Source: Leptospira saintgironsiae (GTDB lineage Bacteria; Spirochaetota; Leptospiria; Leptospirales; Leptospiraceae). From it: a stretch of 64,000 nucleotides of DNA. The translations under genes were made by a program, and so were the position numbers. The stretch is from contig NZ_NPDR01000004.1 of assembly GCF_002811765.1 (NCBI RefSeq), forward strand, positions 186,001 through 250,000, given 5' to 3'. Each line of letters begins with the position of its first letter. Within the stretch, counting starts at the first letter, position 1. This document shows, piece by piece, positions 52,556 through 60,303 of the stretch. The notes under the pieces are model-generated. The model saw only the letters and a program-made list of their open reading frames with translations, made no database searches and was not told the origin of the DNA.

Positions 52556-53587
52556 TTGGCAGGACATACCTTAAATCCGGAGGATAAATTCGACGATGAG
52601 ATATCTCTTCGTCCCTCCTTATTCTCCGAGTTTATAGGACAAAAAGAGATCCTGTCCAATCTAGGCGTCTTTGTAGGAGCCGCCAAAAAAAGAGGCCAGG
52701 CCCTGGATCATGTACTTCTATCTGGGCCCCCTGGTCTTGGCAAGACCACACTTGCTGGTATTATTTCTCAAGAACTTGGCACTCGGATCGTAGTAACTTC
52801 TGCACCTGTTTTGACCCGAGGCGCAGACCTTGCAAAATTACTCACCGATCTAGAAGAGAGAGATATATTATTTATAGATGAAATACATTCCCTAGGCCGC
52901 AAGGTAGAAGAGATCTTATACCCTGCGATGGAAAATTTCATGATCGATCTTCTCGTGGGAGAAGGGATCACAGCTCAAACCATCCAGATCAAATTAAAAC
53001 CATTCACTTTGATAGGAGCCACTACTCGTAGTGGACTTATCTCTGATCCACTCAAGAGCAGATTTGGGATCCATTTCCGTTTGGAATATTACGACGACGC
53101 AGAAATGAAAGATATTGTCCTCCGTTCCTCCAAGATCCTGGGTTATGAGATAGACGAGAACGCTGCCTTCGAGATAGGCAGAAGATCCAGAAAAACCCCA
53201 AGGATCGCGAACCATCTTCTCAAAAGAGTAAGAGACTTTGCAGAGGTAAAAGGCGAAAAAATGATCCGGATCCCCTCCTGCGAAGAGGCATTTTCCCGTC
53301 TGGGAATAGACGAATTGGGCCTGGATAGAATGGACCGCCAGATCTTGGAATGTATGATCGATCGATACAAGGGCGGACCCGTGGGCTTAAAACCGATCGC
53401 GGCAGTAATTGGAGAGGAAGAAAGGACCCTGGAAGACCATTACGAATCCTATATGGTAAGAGTTGGCTTGATCAATAGAACCTCTTCCGGCAGAGTAGCC
53501 ACGGAGAAGGCTTATAAGTTGTTGGACAGAGTCCCTCCGGCTTTCGACAAAAGAATAGAAGAAGATGCGGCTCCCGGCCTTTTTTAA
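52556..53587 (+). CDS. ruvB: Holliday junction branch migration ATPase RuvB
   Basis: AAA+ motor that drives branch migration with RuvA. 343 residues from a TTG start. Walker [12 protein letters not shown], Walker [14 protein letters not shown], sensor 1 [12 protein letters not shown], arginine-finger region [14 protein letters not shown], and the C-terminal winged helix [46 protein letters not shown]. The first codons are TTG GCA GGA. Coupled on the left to htrA and on the right to a TonB-like gene that overlaps it by 23 bp. ruvA and ruvC are not in the window. Confidence 0.96.
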   Translation: MAGHTLNPEDKFDDEISLRPSLFSEFIGQKEILSNLGVFVGAAKKRGQALDHVLLSGPPGLGKTTLAGIISQELGTRIVVTSAPVLTRGADLAKLLTDLEERDILFIDEIHSLGRKVEEILYPAMENFMIDLLVGEGITAQTIQIKLKPFTLIGATTRSGLISDPLKSRFGIHFRLEYYDDAEMKDIVLRSSKILGYEIDENAAFEIGRRSRKTPRIANHLLKRVRDFAEVKGEKMIRIPSCEEAFSRLGIDELGLDRMDRQILECMIDRYKGGPVGLKPIAAVIGEEERTLEDHYESYMVRVGLINRTSSGRVATEKAYKLLDRVPPAFDKRIEEDAAPGLF

Positions 53588-54494
53588 AAGCGAAATAGAT
53601 AATTCAGGAGATTTAGGAGAAGACGATCGTCGCCTTCTATTCGCCGCGTTTTTCGTATTTGCATTCGCCTCTTTCTTAGTAGCTCACTTATTTACACGTA
53701 ATATTCTATTTAAGATCTTGGGAGAAGACCCAATCGTTCAGGTAAAAGAAAGAGCAGAAAGAGAAAAAATTTACGAAGTATTATTAGAGCAGGAGTTCGT
53801 TGATAAAAGGATCAAAGACGAATACAAAGCACTATCTAATGTAGAGTCCGCGGGTTCAGGTGGTATCACCAAGGAGAAAGGATTTCATACACTTTCTCCT
53901 TTTCGTGAATTTGTGATGGGGAATATTTTCAGAAATCCTTCCAAGGCAAGTCCTCAAAATTCTCAAAAGAAAACAGAAGAAGAAAAAGTTTACGAAGTCG
54001 CTATCCTAAAACAGGATCCTGTAGAATTTACAAATCCGAATGAACAAACTCCGGAGCAAACCCCAGCCACCGGAAGAATGACCAAGATCCCATTCAATTA
54101 TCGTTTCCAACAAGATATGTTATTTCGTTGGGATGGAAGTTCTTCGATGAGTGTTCCTACTAAAAAGTTAGTAGGTTACGAATATTTTAAAAGAATGCTC
54201 CGCCAAATTGAACAAAGTTTTTCTCCTCCAGGCGGAGGAAACTATGGTTATCGCGATGGGGCAGGGCGTGTTATCAGGCAAGCGATAGAACCCGGAGAAG
54301 TAAAAGTCCAATTTATGTTAAACGACTCAGGCCAAGTTGTAGATACAAAACTGATATCTTCTCAAGGACAAGCACTTGTAGACCAATCCTGTGTGGATGC
54401 ACTTAAAGGACAAAATTTCGGAAAAGTCCCTGAAGATGTAAAAGCACAAGGAATGATCTACGGAATTACTTTTATCTTCCCTCGTTTTTACTGA
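53565..54494 (+). CDS. TonB-like energy transducer family protein
   Basis: 309 residues. One N-terminal transmembrane helix ([20 protein letters not shown], about 24 to 43), a charged linker rich in Lys/Glu/Gln and Pro (about 60 to 170), and a C-terminal TonB-like domain ([40 protein letters not shown] … [12 protein letters not shown]). This is the TonB C-terminal beta-alpha-beta fold that contacts TonB boxes of outer-membrane receptors. The start lies inside ruvB, so translation is likely coupled. No exbB or exbD is next to it. Confidence 0.84.
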   Translation: MRLPAFFKSEIDNSGDLGEDDRRLLFAAFFVFAFASFLVAHLFTRNILFKILGEDPIVQVKERAEREKIYEVLLEQEFVDKRIKDEYKALSNVESAGSGGITKEKGFHTLSPFREFVMGNIFRNPSKASPQNSQKKTEEEKVYEVAILKQDPVEFTNPNEQTPEQTPATGRMTKIPFNYRFQQDMLFRWDGSSSMSVPTKKLVGYEYFKRMLRQIEQSFSPPGGGNYGYRDGAGRVIRQAIEPGEVKVQFMLNDSGQVVDTKLISSQGQALVDQSCVDALKGQNFGKVPEDVKAQGMIYGITFIFPRFY

Positions 54495-54537
54495 AGATAT
54501 AAAGTTTTTTGCATTTCACTATTCGATACTTCAAAAA

Positions 54538-56583
54538 TCAAACCGGGCTTAATTTCAGATTTAATTCTTTTCTTAAAGTTTCGAATTTTTCGTTCGGAGA
54601 AATTCCTTTTGAATCCACTGAAAGGTCTGGATGAATTGAATTTACAAAGTACATATCCACTTCTCCTTTTCCTTTTGCTTGGACTTTTCCTCTATGCTCG
54701 CACACGAAAAAATCTTTTACTAACTCATAAGTAGGGCCTGAAATATTTAAATGTCCTGGTTTACCTGAGGATTCCATTCTACTAGCAAGGTTGACTGCAT
54801 CTCCCCAAACATCATAAGCGAATTTATTAGAGCCTATCACTCCAGAAGTCACAGGTCCTGTATGAATTCCCACTCTTAATTCCCAGAACGGAAGTCCTAT
54901 TGCTGATTTGGACTCTGCGATCTTATTCATAAATCTTAGGAATTCTAATCCTGCGAGACAATTGTCCACAGGGTGTGTGGAGTTTGTATTAGGAATTCCT
55001 CCGGCACACATATAAGAGTCACCAATTGTTTTAAGTTTTTCCAAACCTAAACGGGAAACGATTGAATCGAATTCAGAAAAACAATTATGTAGATCTTCTA
55101 CTAGATCTTTTGGAACCATCTCTGCTGCAATTTTAGTAAATCCAACAAAGTCAGTAAATAGTATGCTCGCAGATTCATAATATACAGGAGTTACAGATCC
55201 TTTGGATTTTAATTCTTCTGCTACAGGTTTAGGAAGAATATTCAATAATAGTAAATCTGTTTTGTCTCTTTCTTCTGCCAGTTCTTTTGTTCTTTCTACT
55301 ACCTTTTTCTCCAGGTTGACTGATAATTCCTCGCTGGTATTAAATGCAGTTGCGATCCTTCTGCCTAGCAAAGCTGCATCAGCAAAAGTCAATAGGAATA
55401 GACCCGCAGGAGTAAGATATCCTGGTCCTATATGGAATTGGTAAAAAATAAAGTCATTTAGTACAGCAGCAAAGAAAATACCTAAGCCGAGTAACATCAA
55501 TTTTGCGCCTTGTAAACCTTTGAATATTGCTATGGTCAACATGATCATACCGTATATTCCGCCCAATACGATCAATGCCTGGTAATAAGGGAGTGTATAA
55601 CTGAAAAGTGCAGGAGGAAGAACTATAATCGATAAACACGGAGGGAGTGACAACGTTAAAATAACGATCATGGATGTTTTTCTGAACTGCGCAGGATACA
55701 AAGTCCTCATAAACATAGCCATAAAAGGCACGCCTAAATAAAAGGAGAGATATTCTACACGTATAAAAATATTCCAAGGAACATTTCTATACGCTTCTCC
55801 TATAAATCTTTCTCCGCTGGTAAGTACTCTGGAAGTGATCGCAAGACAGGTAAGAGAGAACCAAAGGATCTCCATTTCTTTTTTACGAAATAGGAAAAGG
55901 CCCATATGGTATAAGCCCATGATGAGTAAAGATCCTGCCAAAAACGCATTAGCCATCCTGTTCCGATCTCTTGCCGCAAAAATTACAGAAGAATCTCCGA
56001 GTAAGATCGGCATCTGGAAACCGCCGTTCCTATGATAGTGATTCGAAATATACATCACTAGATCCACTTGTTTGGCATGAGGAACGGAACTTGTTTGAGC
56101 AAGATACTCAGGCTTTTCTTCTTCGGGAGAAGGTCCTGGATGCCCATTATAAGCGACTAACTTACCATTCCAGTATAATGAATATGCGGAACCTTGGCCA
56201 TCGTCTATTCGTATCGCAAGATCGGGAGTATGTTCAGGAAGATATAATCTTAGGTGATAGGTCATGTATCCTATCGGAGGTAAAGGTTCTTCTTTTAAAA
56301 GATGACCATTCCATACACCAGGAACAGAGATGAAACCGCTTGGATCTGAAACAAGATCGTCTTGGAAATTTTTAGGAGGAATGAGTTCCTTCCAATAATA
56401 TCTCCAGTCTCCGTTTAATTCAACTGTTCCATCTTTTTCAAAATCCCAGTTGCTTAGATCTAATGTACCATTTTCTGCCTTGGGCCTTTCTTTACCTTTT
56501 GCTTGGGCGCAAGCGGAAAAGGATAGAAAACAAATAAGAATTCCTAAAATGAAAAAACGAGTTGGACGACCTGAATCACTCAT
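54538..56583 (-). CDS. 7TMR-DISM membrane adenylate/guanylate cyclase
   Basis: 681 residues from the ATG at 56583. Signal peptide, then an extracytoplasmic DISM-type domain (about 40 to 205, with GTVELNGDWRYYWKELIPP), seven hydrophobic segments (about 210 to 400), a coiled linker (NLEKKVVERTKELAEERDKTDLLLLNILPKPVAEELKSKG) and a class III cyclase domain. Catalytic motifs: SILFTDFVGFTKIAAEM (metal Asp), LEKLKTIGDSYMCAGGIP, VWGDAVNLASRMESSG. It would make cAMP or cGMP in response to an outside ligand; specificity is not settled here. A TTG at 56598 is an alternative start. Confidence 0.9.
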   Translation of the reverse strand: MSDSGRPTRFFILGILICFLSFSACAQAKGKERPKAENGTLDLSNWDFEKDGTVELNGDWRYYWKELIPPKNFQDDLVSDPSGFISVPGVWNGHLLKEEPLPPIGYMTYHLRLYLPEHTPDLAIRIDDGQGSAYSLYWNGKLVAYNGHPGPSPEEEKPEYLAQTSSVPHAKQVDLVMYISNHYHRNGGFQMPILLGDSSVIFAARDRNRMANAFLAGSLLIMGLYHMGLFLFRKKEMEILWFSLTCLAITSRVLTSGERFIGEAYRNVPWNIFIRVEYLSFYLGVPFMAMFMRTLYPAQFRKTSMIVILTLSLPPCLSIIVLPPALFSYTLPYYQALIVLGGIYGMIMLTIAIFKGLQGAKLMLLGLGIFFAAVLNDFIFYQFHIGPGYLTPAGLFLLTFADAALLGRRIATAFNTSEELSVNLEKKVVERTKELAEERDKTDLLLLNILPKPVAEELKSKGSVTPVYYESASILFTDFVGFTKIAAEMVPKDLVEDLHNCFSEFDSIVSRLGLEKLKTIGDSYMCAGGIPNTNSTHPVDNCLAGLEFLRFMNKIAESKSAIGLPFWELRVGIHTGPVTSGVIGSNKFAYDVWGDAVNLASRMESSGKPGHLNISGPTYELVKDFFVCEHRGKVQAKGKGEVDMYFVNSIHPDLSVDSKGISPNEKFETLRKELNLKLSPV

Positions 56584-56774
56584 ATGTGTAGGAATCAATA
56601 AGGGAGAAAAAACCTGTTCCAGCGAGCATTTTTTGTGATCTGGTCGGTTCTTCTGAAATTATTTCATAGAAGAATTTTCACATCGCTCATTCGAGTAGTA
56701 TCTCAAAATTTCAGGCTTACATTCTTCTAAAATTCAAGTGGAATGAGGATTCAGGGGAATTTCGAATAAAAAAC

Positions 56775-56803
56775 TGGACACTAACGACTGGTCATATTAT
56801 AAT
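56775..56803 (+). promoter_or_regulatory. strong promoter of the second toxin-antitoxin pair, with almost no leader
   Basis: -35 TGGACA (56775-56780), 17-base spacer, -10 TATAAT (56798-56803). The ATG is at 56813, so the leader is about 3 bases or less. No Shine-Dalgarno is present. The remainder of the 56584-56812 gap contains only a weak hairpin (TTCTTCT/AGAAGAA at about 56649-56675) of unclear role. Confidence 0.7.
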
Positions 56804-56812
56804 TTTAGAAGT

Positions 56813-57043
56813 ATGCAACTTTCCGCTGCCGAATTCAAAACCAAATGCCTGAGCTTAATGGACAGAGTCCATGAAACCCAAGAGGAAGTGATCATCACCA
56901 AACATGGAAAACCTGTAGCAAAGTTAGTAACTATCAAGGATAGCACTGCTGCCCGCCTATTCGGTTATCTAAAAGGACGGATCCAAGAGAACGAAGATAT
57001 CGTTCCAAGCCTCGGTTTACGTTGGGATGTAGATTCTAAATAG
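56813..57043 (+). CDS. Phd/YefM-family antitoxin
   Basis: 76 residues. The Phd/YefM DNA-binding fold is visible: MQLSAAEFKTKCLSLMDRVHETQEEVIITKHGKPVAKLVTI, then a C-terminal segment (AARLFGYLKGRIQENEDIVPSLGLRWDVDSK) that would block the toxin. Its TAG is directly followed by the ATG of the toxin gene. Antitoxins of this type bind their own promoter; a consensus promoter with a very short leader lies upstream. Confidence 0.9.
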   Translation: MQLSAAEFKTKCLSLMDRVHETQEEVIITKHGKPVAKLVTIKDSTAARLFGYLKGRIQENEDIVPSLGLRWDVDSK

Positions 57044-57454
57044 ATGATCGTTCTGGATACTCATGCCTGGATCTGGCTGATGGAAGGAGATCCTAAAATG
57101 GAAAAAGAACCCATTCTTAGGAAATTATATAAGCATATCCCCCATAGAGGACTATACGTTTCCGAAATATCCGGTTGGGAAGTTGGAATGCTTGCAGCCA
57201 AAAAAAGGATACAGATCTCAGGGACCTTAAACCGATGGTTGCAAGATGCGTATGCAGCCCCGGGAATTCAGCCTTATCATCTAACTCCTGAAGTAATTGT
57301 AGAAAGTGTGAATTTGCCTGACTCCTTTCACGGAGACCCGGCGGATCGGATCATTGTTGCAACTGCGAGAGTTTTGAATGCGGAACTCGTCACGAAAGAT
57401 AAGGAAATTATTAAATACGGTAAAAAGGGAAATCTAAAGGTGATTTCCATATAG
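57044..57454 (+). CDS. PIN-domain toxin, VapC-like, paired with Phd antitoxin
   Basis: 136 residues. PIN-type acidic residues: MIVLDTHAWIWLMEGD (Asp5), VSEISGWEVGMLAAKK (Glu about 45), HGDPADRIIVATARVLNAELVTKDKEII (two further Asp). It is of the type with a mixed Phd-antitoxin/PIN-toxin module, distinct from the vapBC locus 9 kb to the left in antitoxin family. Predicted metal-dependent ribonuclease. Translation must be coupled since the genes abut with no gap. Confidence 0.91.
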   Translation: MIVLDTHAWIWLMEGDPKMEKEPILRKLYKHIPHRGLYVSEISGWEVGMLAAKKRIQISGTLNRWLQDAYAAPGIQPYHLTPEVIVESVNLPDSFHGDPADRIIVATARVLNAELVTKDKEIIKYGKKGNLKVISI

Positions 57455-57486
57455 TCACCACGTGCTTAAGAACGAAGCTACTAATA

Positions 57487-57846
57487 TTAAAACAGTTCTT
57501 TAATCGCTTTCCAAAGTTTGGCGTATTCTTTCTTTCTCTCGTCTTTATCTTTTAGTTTTAATAATGTTTTTTGAAATCCGTTAGTACCTGTGATCTTGAC
57601 TCGGTTTTCGTTTAGAACCTCTACTTCATAAAAGACTTCGTCTACTTTATATGAAAAATTTAAGATACTTGTGGATTTCATAGGATATTCCTTATCTTCT
57701 AAGATCGCCTTAGAATTTCGGAAGTCCAGAAACACACATTGTGTATCTTTGAGCATAGGTTCACAAAATTTTCCTGCGGGAGGAGGGACTGGTTTTATTC
57801 CACATCCTAAAAAAGCTAAAAGTATAAGTGAGAAAGAATATTTCAT
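57487..57846 (-). CDS. small hypothetical lipoprotein
   Basis: 119 residues. Signal peptide with lipobox LLAFLGC, then GIKPVPPPAGKFCEPMLKDTQCVFLDFRN (two Cys, perhaps a disulfide), beta strands (KSTSILNFSYKVDEVFYEVEVLNENRVKITG) and a charged C-terminal helix (LKDKDERKKEYAKLWKAIKELF). No family recognised. It starts 4 bp downstream of the 57851 gene on the same strand and is probably translated from the same mRNA. Confidence 0.68.
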   Translation of the reverse strand: MKYSFSLILLAFLGCGIKPVPPPAGKFCEPMLKDTQCVFLDFRNSKAILEDKEYPMKSTSILNFSYKVDEVFYEVEVLNENRVKITGTNGFQKTLLKLKDKDERKKEYAKLWKAIKELF

Positions 57847-57850
57847 TTTC

Positions 57851-58843
57851 TTAATCCTCTACAGGCAATTTTGTTTTTAGCGCCTGGTTTTTAGAAAGTA
57901 TCTCTCTTGCGAGATTTAAAACTTCTTCCTTTCTATCGCCTGAGCTCGGATAATATTCTTCTAATAATACGATTGCTTTAGGAGAAAGGTTTTGGTAATA
58001 GAAGATCCTTGCTTCTAAAATTTTAGAACTTCCAGTTAAAAAGTCCTCATTTATGTTTTTGACCTTTCTTAAATAATTTAAAGAAGATACATATTGCCCT
58101 GCTCTAAATTCGGATAATGCGATTAAAAAGTCGGATTCTCTTGCAGAAAGTAGAAGGGAGCCCGAGATATCCTGTTGGGAGAGGATCTTTTTCAAGAACT
58201 CTGTATTTCCAGAAAGTGCGCTTCCCACCAAGCATGTCCAAGCATAGCCAGATTTTAGTTCAGGACTTAATTTTTCCGGTTCTATGGAGATCAAAAGTTT
58301 GTTCAACGCGGAACGACTTAATTTTTGTCGGATAGATTCTCCGAATGCGATCAGATAACGGTTATCTGTCGATTCTAAAAATTCAGGATCGATTGCCTGT
58401 GCTCTAAGTGCTTGTCTGTAAGAATCTTCCACAAGGGGAAGATAAGATGTATCTTGTTCTAAAAATTCTTGGAAACCAGTATATGCAATTTTAGAAAGAG
58501 TGACCGAGTCGAATCTAAAGCCTAATAGTAAGAATTCGTAATATCCCGAAAGTGCTGCATAATGGTAAGAGATACCTTCTTTGGGATTAGAAGTGACAAA
58601 ATCTTTTGCAGTAGACTTAAATTCTTTGATCTCTCCTTCTTTTGGCTCACCTTTTACGATCCCTTCTTGGAGTAGTTTTCTCTCTTTCTCGAGAAGTAAA
58701 CGTCTATCTCCTGCGAACAGGTTCTTGATATCTTGTCTGAAAAAAAACGCGATCCCCGCCAAACCTAGCAGGATCAAAAAGAACACTAACGGTTTGTAAT
58801 TCGCTTTTTTTCTGTAACTTCTGTGGTTGGCTTGGTAGAGCAT
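57851..58843 (-). CDS. hypothetical membrane-anchored helical (TPR-like) protein
   Basis: 330 residues. A basic N-terminus (MLYQANHRSYRKKANYK) is followed by one transmembrane helix (PLVFFLILLGLAGIAFFF, about 18 to 36). The rest is helical with TPR-like periodicity and no Cys pattern (such as EGISYHYAALSGYYEFLLLGFRFDS and FRAGQYVSSLNYLRKVKNINEDFLTGSSKILEARIFYYQNL). Topology: most of the protein on the periplasmic side. Function unknown. Confidence 0.68.
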   Translation of the reverse strand: MLYQANHRSYRKKANYKPLVFFLILLGLAGIAFFFRQDIKNLFAGDRRLLLEKERKLLQEGIVKGEPKEGEIKEFKSTAKDFVTSNPKEGISYHYAALSGYYEFLLLGFRFDSVTLSKIAYTGFQEFLEQDTSYLPLVEDSYRQALRAQAIDPEFLESTDNRYLIAFGESIRQKLSRSALNKLLISIEPEKLSPELKSGYAWTCLVGSALSGNTEFLKKILSQQDISGSLLLSARESDFLIALSEFRAGQYVSSLNYLRKVKNINEDFLTGSSKILEARIFYYQNLSPKAIVLLEEYYPSSGDRKEEVLNLAREILSKNQALKTKLPVED

Positions 58844-58949
58844 GTATAAAGTCAGATTCTAAAAAAAGCCTGGACCTTTCACTTATTTTTTGAGGTTGGA
58901 ATTCCTACTCTAGCTTGACTCTCGGACCCCTGCTGGATTCCGTGTAAAT

Positions 58950-59141
58950 ATGCCTTATAATTATGATTTTGACGAGGATTACGAAACTGGGGGCGACGAG
59001 GATTACCTCGACGAGGACGCCGTAACTTTTGTATGTGAGGATTGTGATCATCGTTGGGAAGATGATGCTGACGGATCTTATGACGGCCCAGAAAATCATA
59101 TCTGCTCCATGTGTGGCTCTTCAAGCGTAATCGAGCTTTAA
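58950..59141 (+). CDS. small acidic zinc-ribbon protein
   Basis: 63 residues. The first half is very acidic (MPYNYDFDEDYETGGDEDY…), followed by CEDCDHRWED and, after a 22-residue spacer, CSMCGSSSVIEL. The two CxxC pairs form a zinc-ribbon, like FmdB-type or RNA-polymerase-linked small ribbons. No Shine-Dalgarno is visible. Acidic Asp/Glu richness plus a ribbon suggests a nucleic-acid- or protein-binding regulator, unproven. Its 3' end overlaps the next open frame. Confidence 0.78.
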   Translation: MPYNYDFDEDYETGGDEDYLDEDAVTFVCEDCDHRWEDDADGSYDGPENHICSMCGSSSVIEL

Positions 59142-59713
59142 TCTTTTTGCGGTCCGGCTTTTTTTCTGAAGCATCAATTCGGGCCGCTTTCCTAATATTT
59201 ACTGTTATTTTTTTATTTTCGAATTCTATTCATTCGGTTGATTTCGATCAAGTCTATGAATATTATAAAAAAGGAAACTACGATACTTTAGTAAAAGTTT
59301 CTAGATCGGGTCTTAGATCCGGCGAATTGGATTATAAGATCCTTTTATTATACGTTGCTTCTGAATCCAGTTTGGAAGAAATAGATAAGACTCTTTTGAG
59401 CATTTATTCCAGATCCAAGGAACAACCTTCTATTTTTTATAATTCTGTTTTTTTATTTTTAGAACGTGCATTGGTCTTGGAATCTTATGAATCAGGCACT
59501 CGTTGGGGAAAAATTTTCCTGAATAAGGGAGAGTCCTCTGTTCGATACTTCGAAGGTGTTTACACATACGCTTGTATATTGTATTCTTCTCAGGAATATG
59601 AGGCAGCGAGTTCTATTTTGGCAAAACTCAAATCGGTGCCCGCAGATTCTAAATTGGGAAAACGGATCCGGATCTTGGAAATGAATCTGGAAAAGAGAAA
59701 AGAGGAAAAATGA
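59111..59713 (+). CDS. hypothetical exported helical protein upstream of rsmD
   Basis: Up to 200 residues. The ATG at 59111 overlaps the zinc-ribbon gene by 31 bp; a TTG at 59147 is possible and would give a cleaner signal peptide (SIRAAFLIFTVIFLFSNSIHSVDF). The mature region is helical with TPR-like periodicity (FDQVYEYYKKGNYDTLVKVSRSGLRSGELDYKILLLYVASES). Function unknown. It is coupled to rsmD by ATGA overlap. Confidence 0.68.
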   Translation: MWLFKRNRALIFLRSGFFSEASIRAAFLIFTVIFLFSNSIHSVDFDQVYEYYKKGNYDTLVKVSRSGLRSGELDYKILLLYVASESSLEEIDKTLLSIYSRSKEQPSIFYNSVFLFLERALVLESYESGTRWGKIFLNKGESSVRYFEGVYTYACILYSSQEYEAASSILAKLKSVPADSKLGKRIRILEMNLEKRKEEK

Positions 59714-60303
59714 AACCTGGAAAAAAAACAAAGGGTTCAAAGGGTTTAAGGATCCAAACCGGAGAATTAAAAGGGAGATTGATCCCTTCTCCAGTTAGCC
59801 CTGAGGGTAAGAGTAATTTTACTCCTGCAATCATTAAAAAATCATTATTTGATATCATTGAATCTTTACAATTACAGGGCCGTTTGAATATAGAAGATTC
59901 CGCATTTGTGGATCTATTCGCAGGTTCTGGCCAAATGGGGATTGAATCCTTGAGTAGAGGTTTTGCAAGAGCTGTGTTTTTGGAACTTGCTTGGGATAGA
60001 TTCGAGAACCTGAAAGGTGTTTTGGATAAATTAGGAAAGCCTCATTTAGTTTTACGTAAAGATGCTTTCAGATTCTATTCTGGATTCGATATTCCTGAAA
60101 AAACAAAAATATATTTTATGGATCCTCCTTATTCTTTCTGGGACAAGAAGACAGAAAAATTGAAAAACGTAGTAGAAGAGATCACCCAAAATGAACCTGG
60201 TGTGGCGGCGATTATCGTACAGTCTCCTCTTCCTTTGAACTGGGAAGGATTTACTCCTCGTTCTTTCGGAAGGAATACTTTGAATGTCAGAGTTCTGGCT
60301 TAA
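59710..60303 (+). CDS. rsmD: 16S rRNA (guanine966-N2)-methyltransferase RsmD
   Basis: 197 residues. RsmD family: LRIQTGELKGRLIPSPVSPEGKSNFTPAIIKKSLFDII at the N-terminus, the SAM-binding motif VDLFAGSGQMGIESLSRGFARAVFLE, and the catalytic IYFMDPPYSFWD. It methylates G966 of 16S rRNA on 30S subunits. Overlaps the previous gene (ATGA) and is itself overlapped by 20 bp by the following sulfatase-fold gene. coaD, its usual neighbour, is not present here. Confidence 0.93.
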   Translation: MKPGKKTKGSKGLRIQTGELKGRLIPSPVSPEGKSNFTPAIIKKSLFDIIESLQLQGRLNIEDSAFVDLFAGSGQMGIESLSRGFARAVFLELAWDRFENLKGVLDKLGKPHLVLRKDAFRFYSGFDIPEKTKIYFMDPPYSFWDKKTEKLKNVVEEITQNEPGVAAIIVQSPLPLNWEGFTPRSFGRNTLNVRVLA

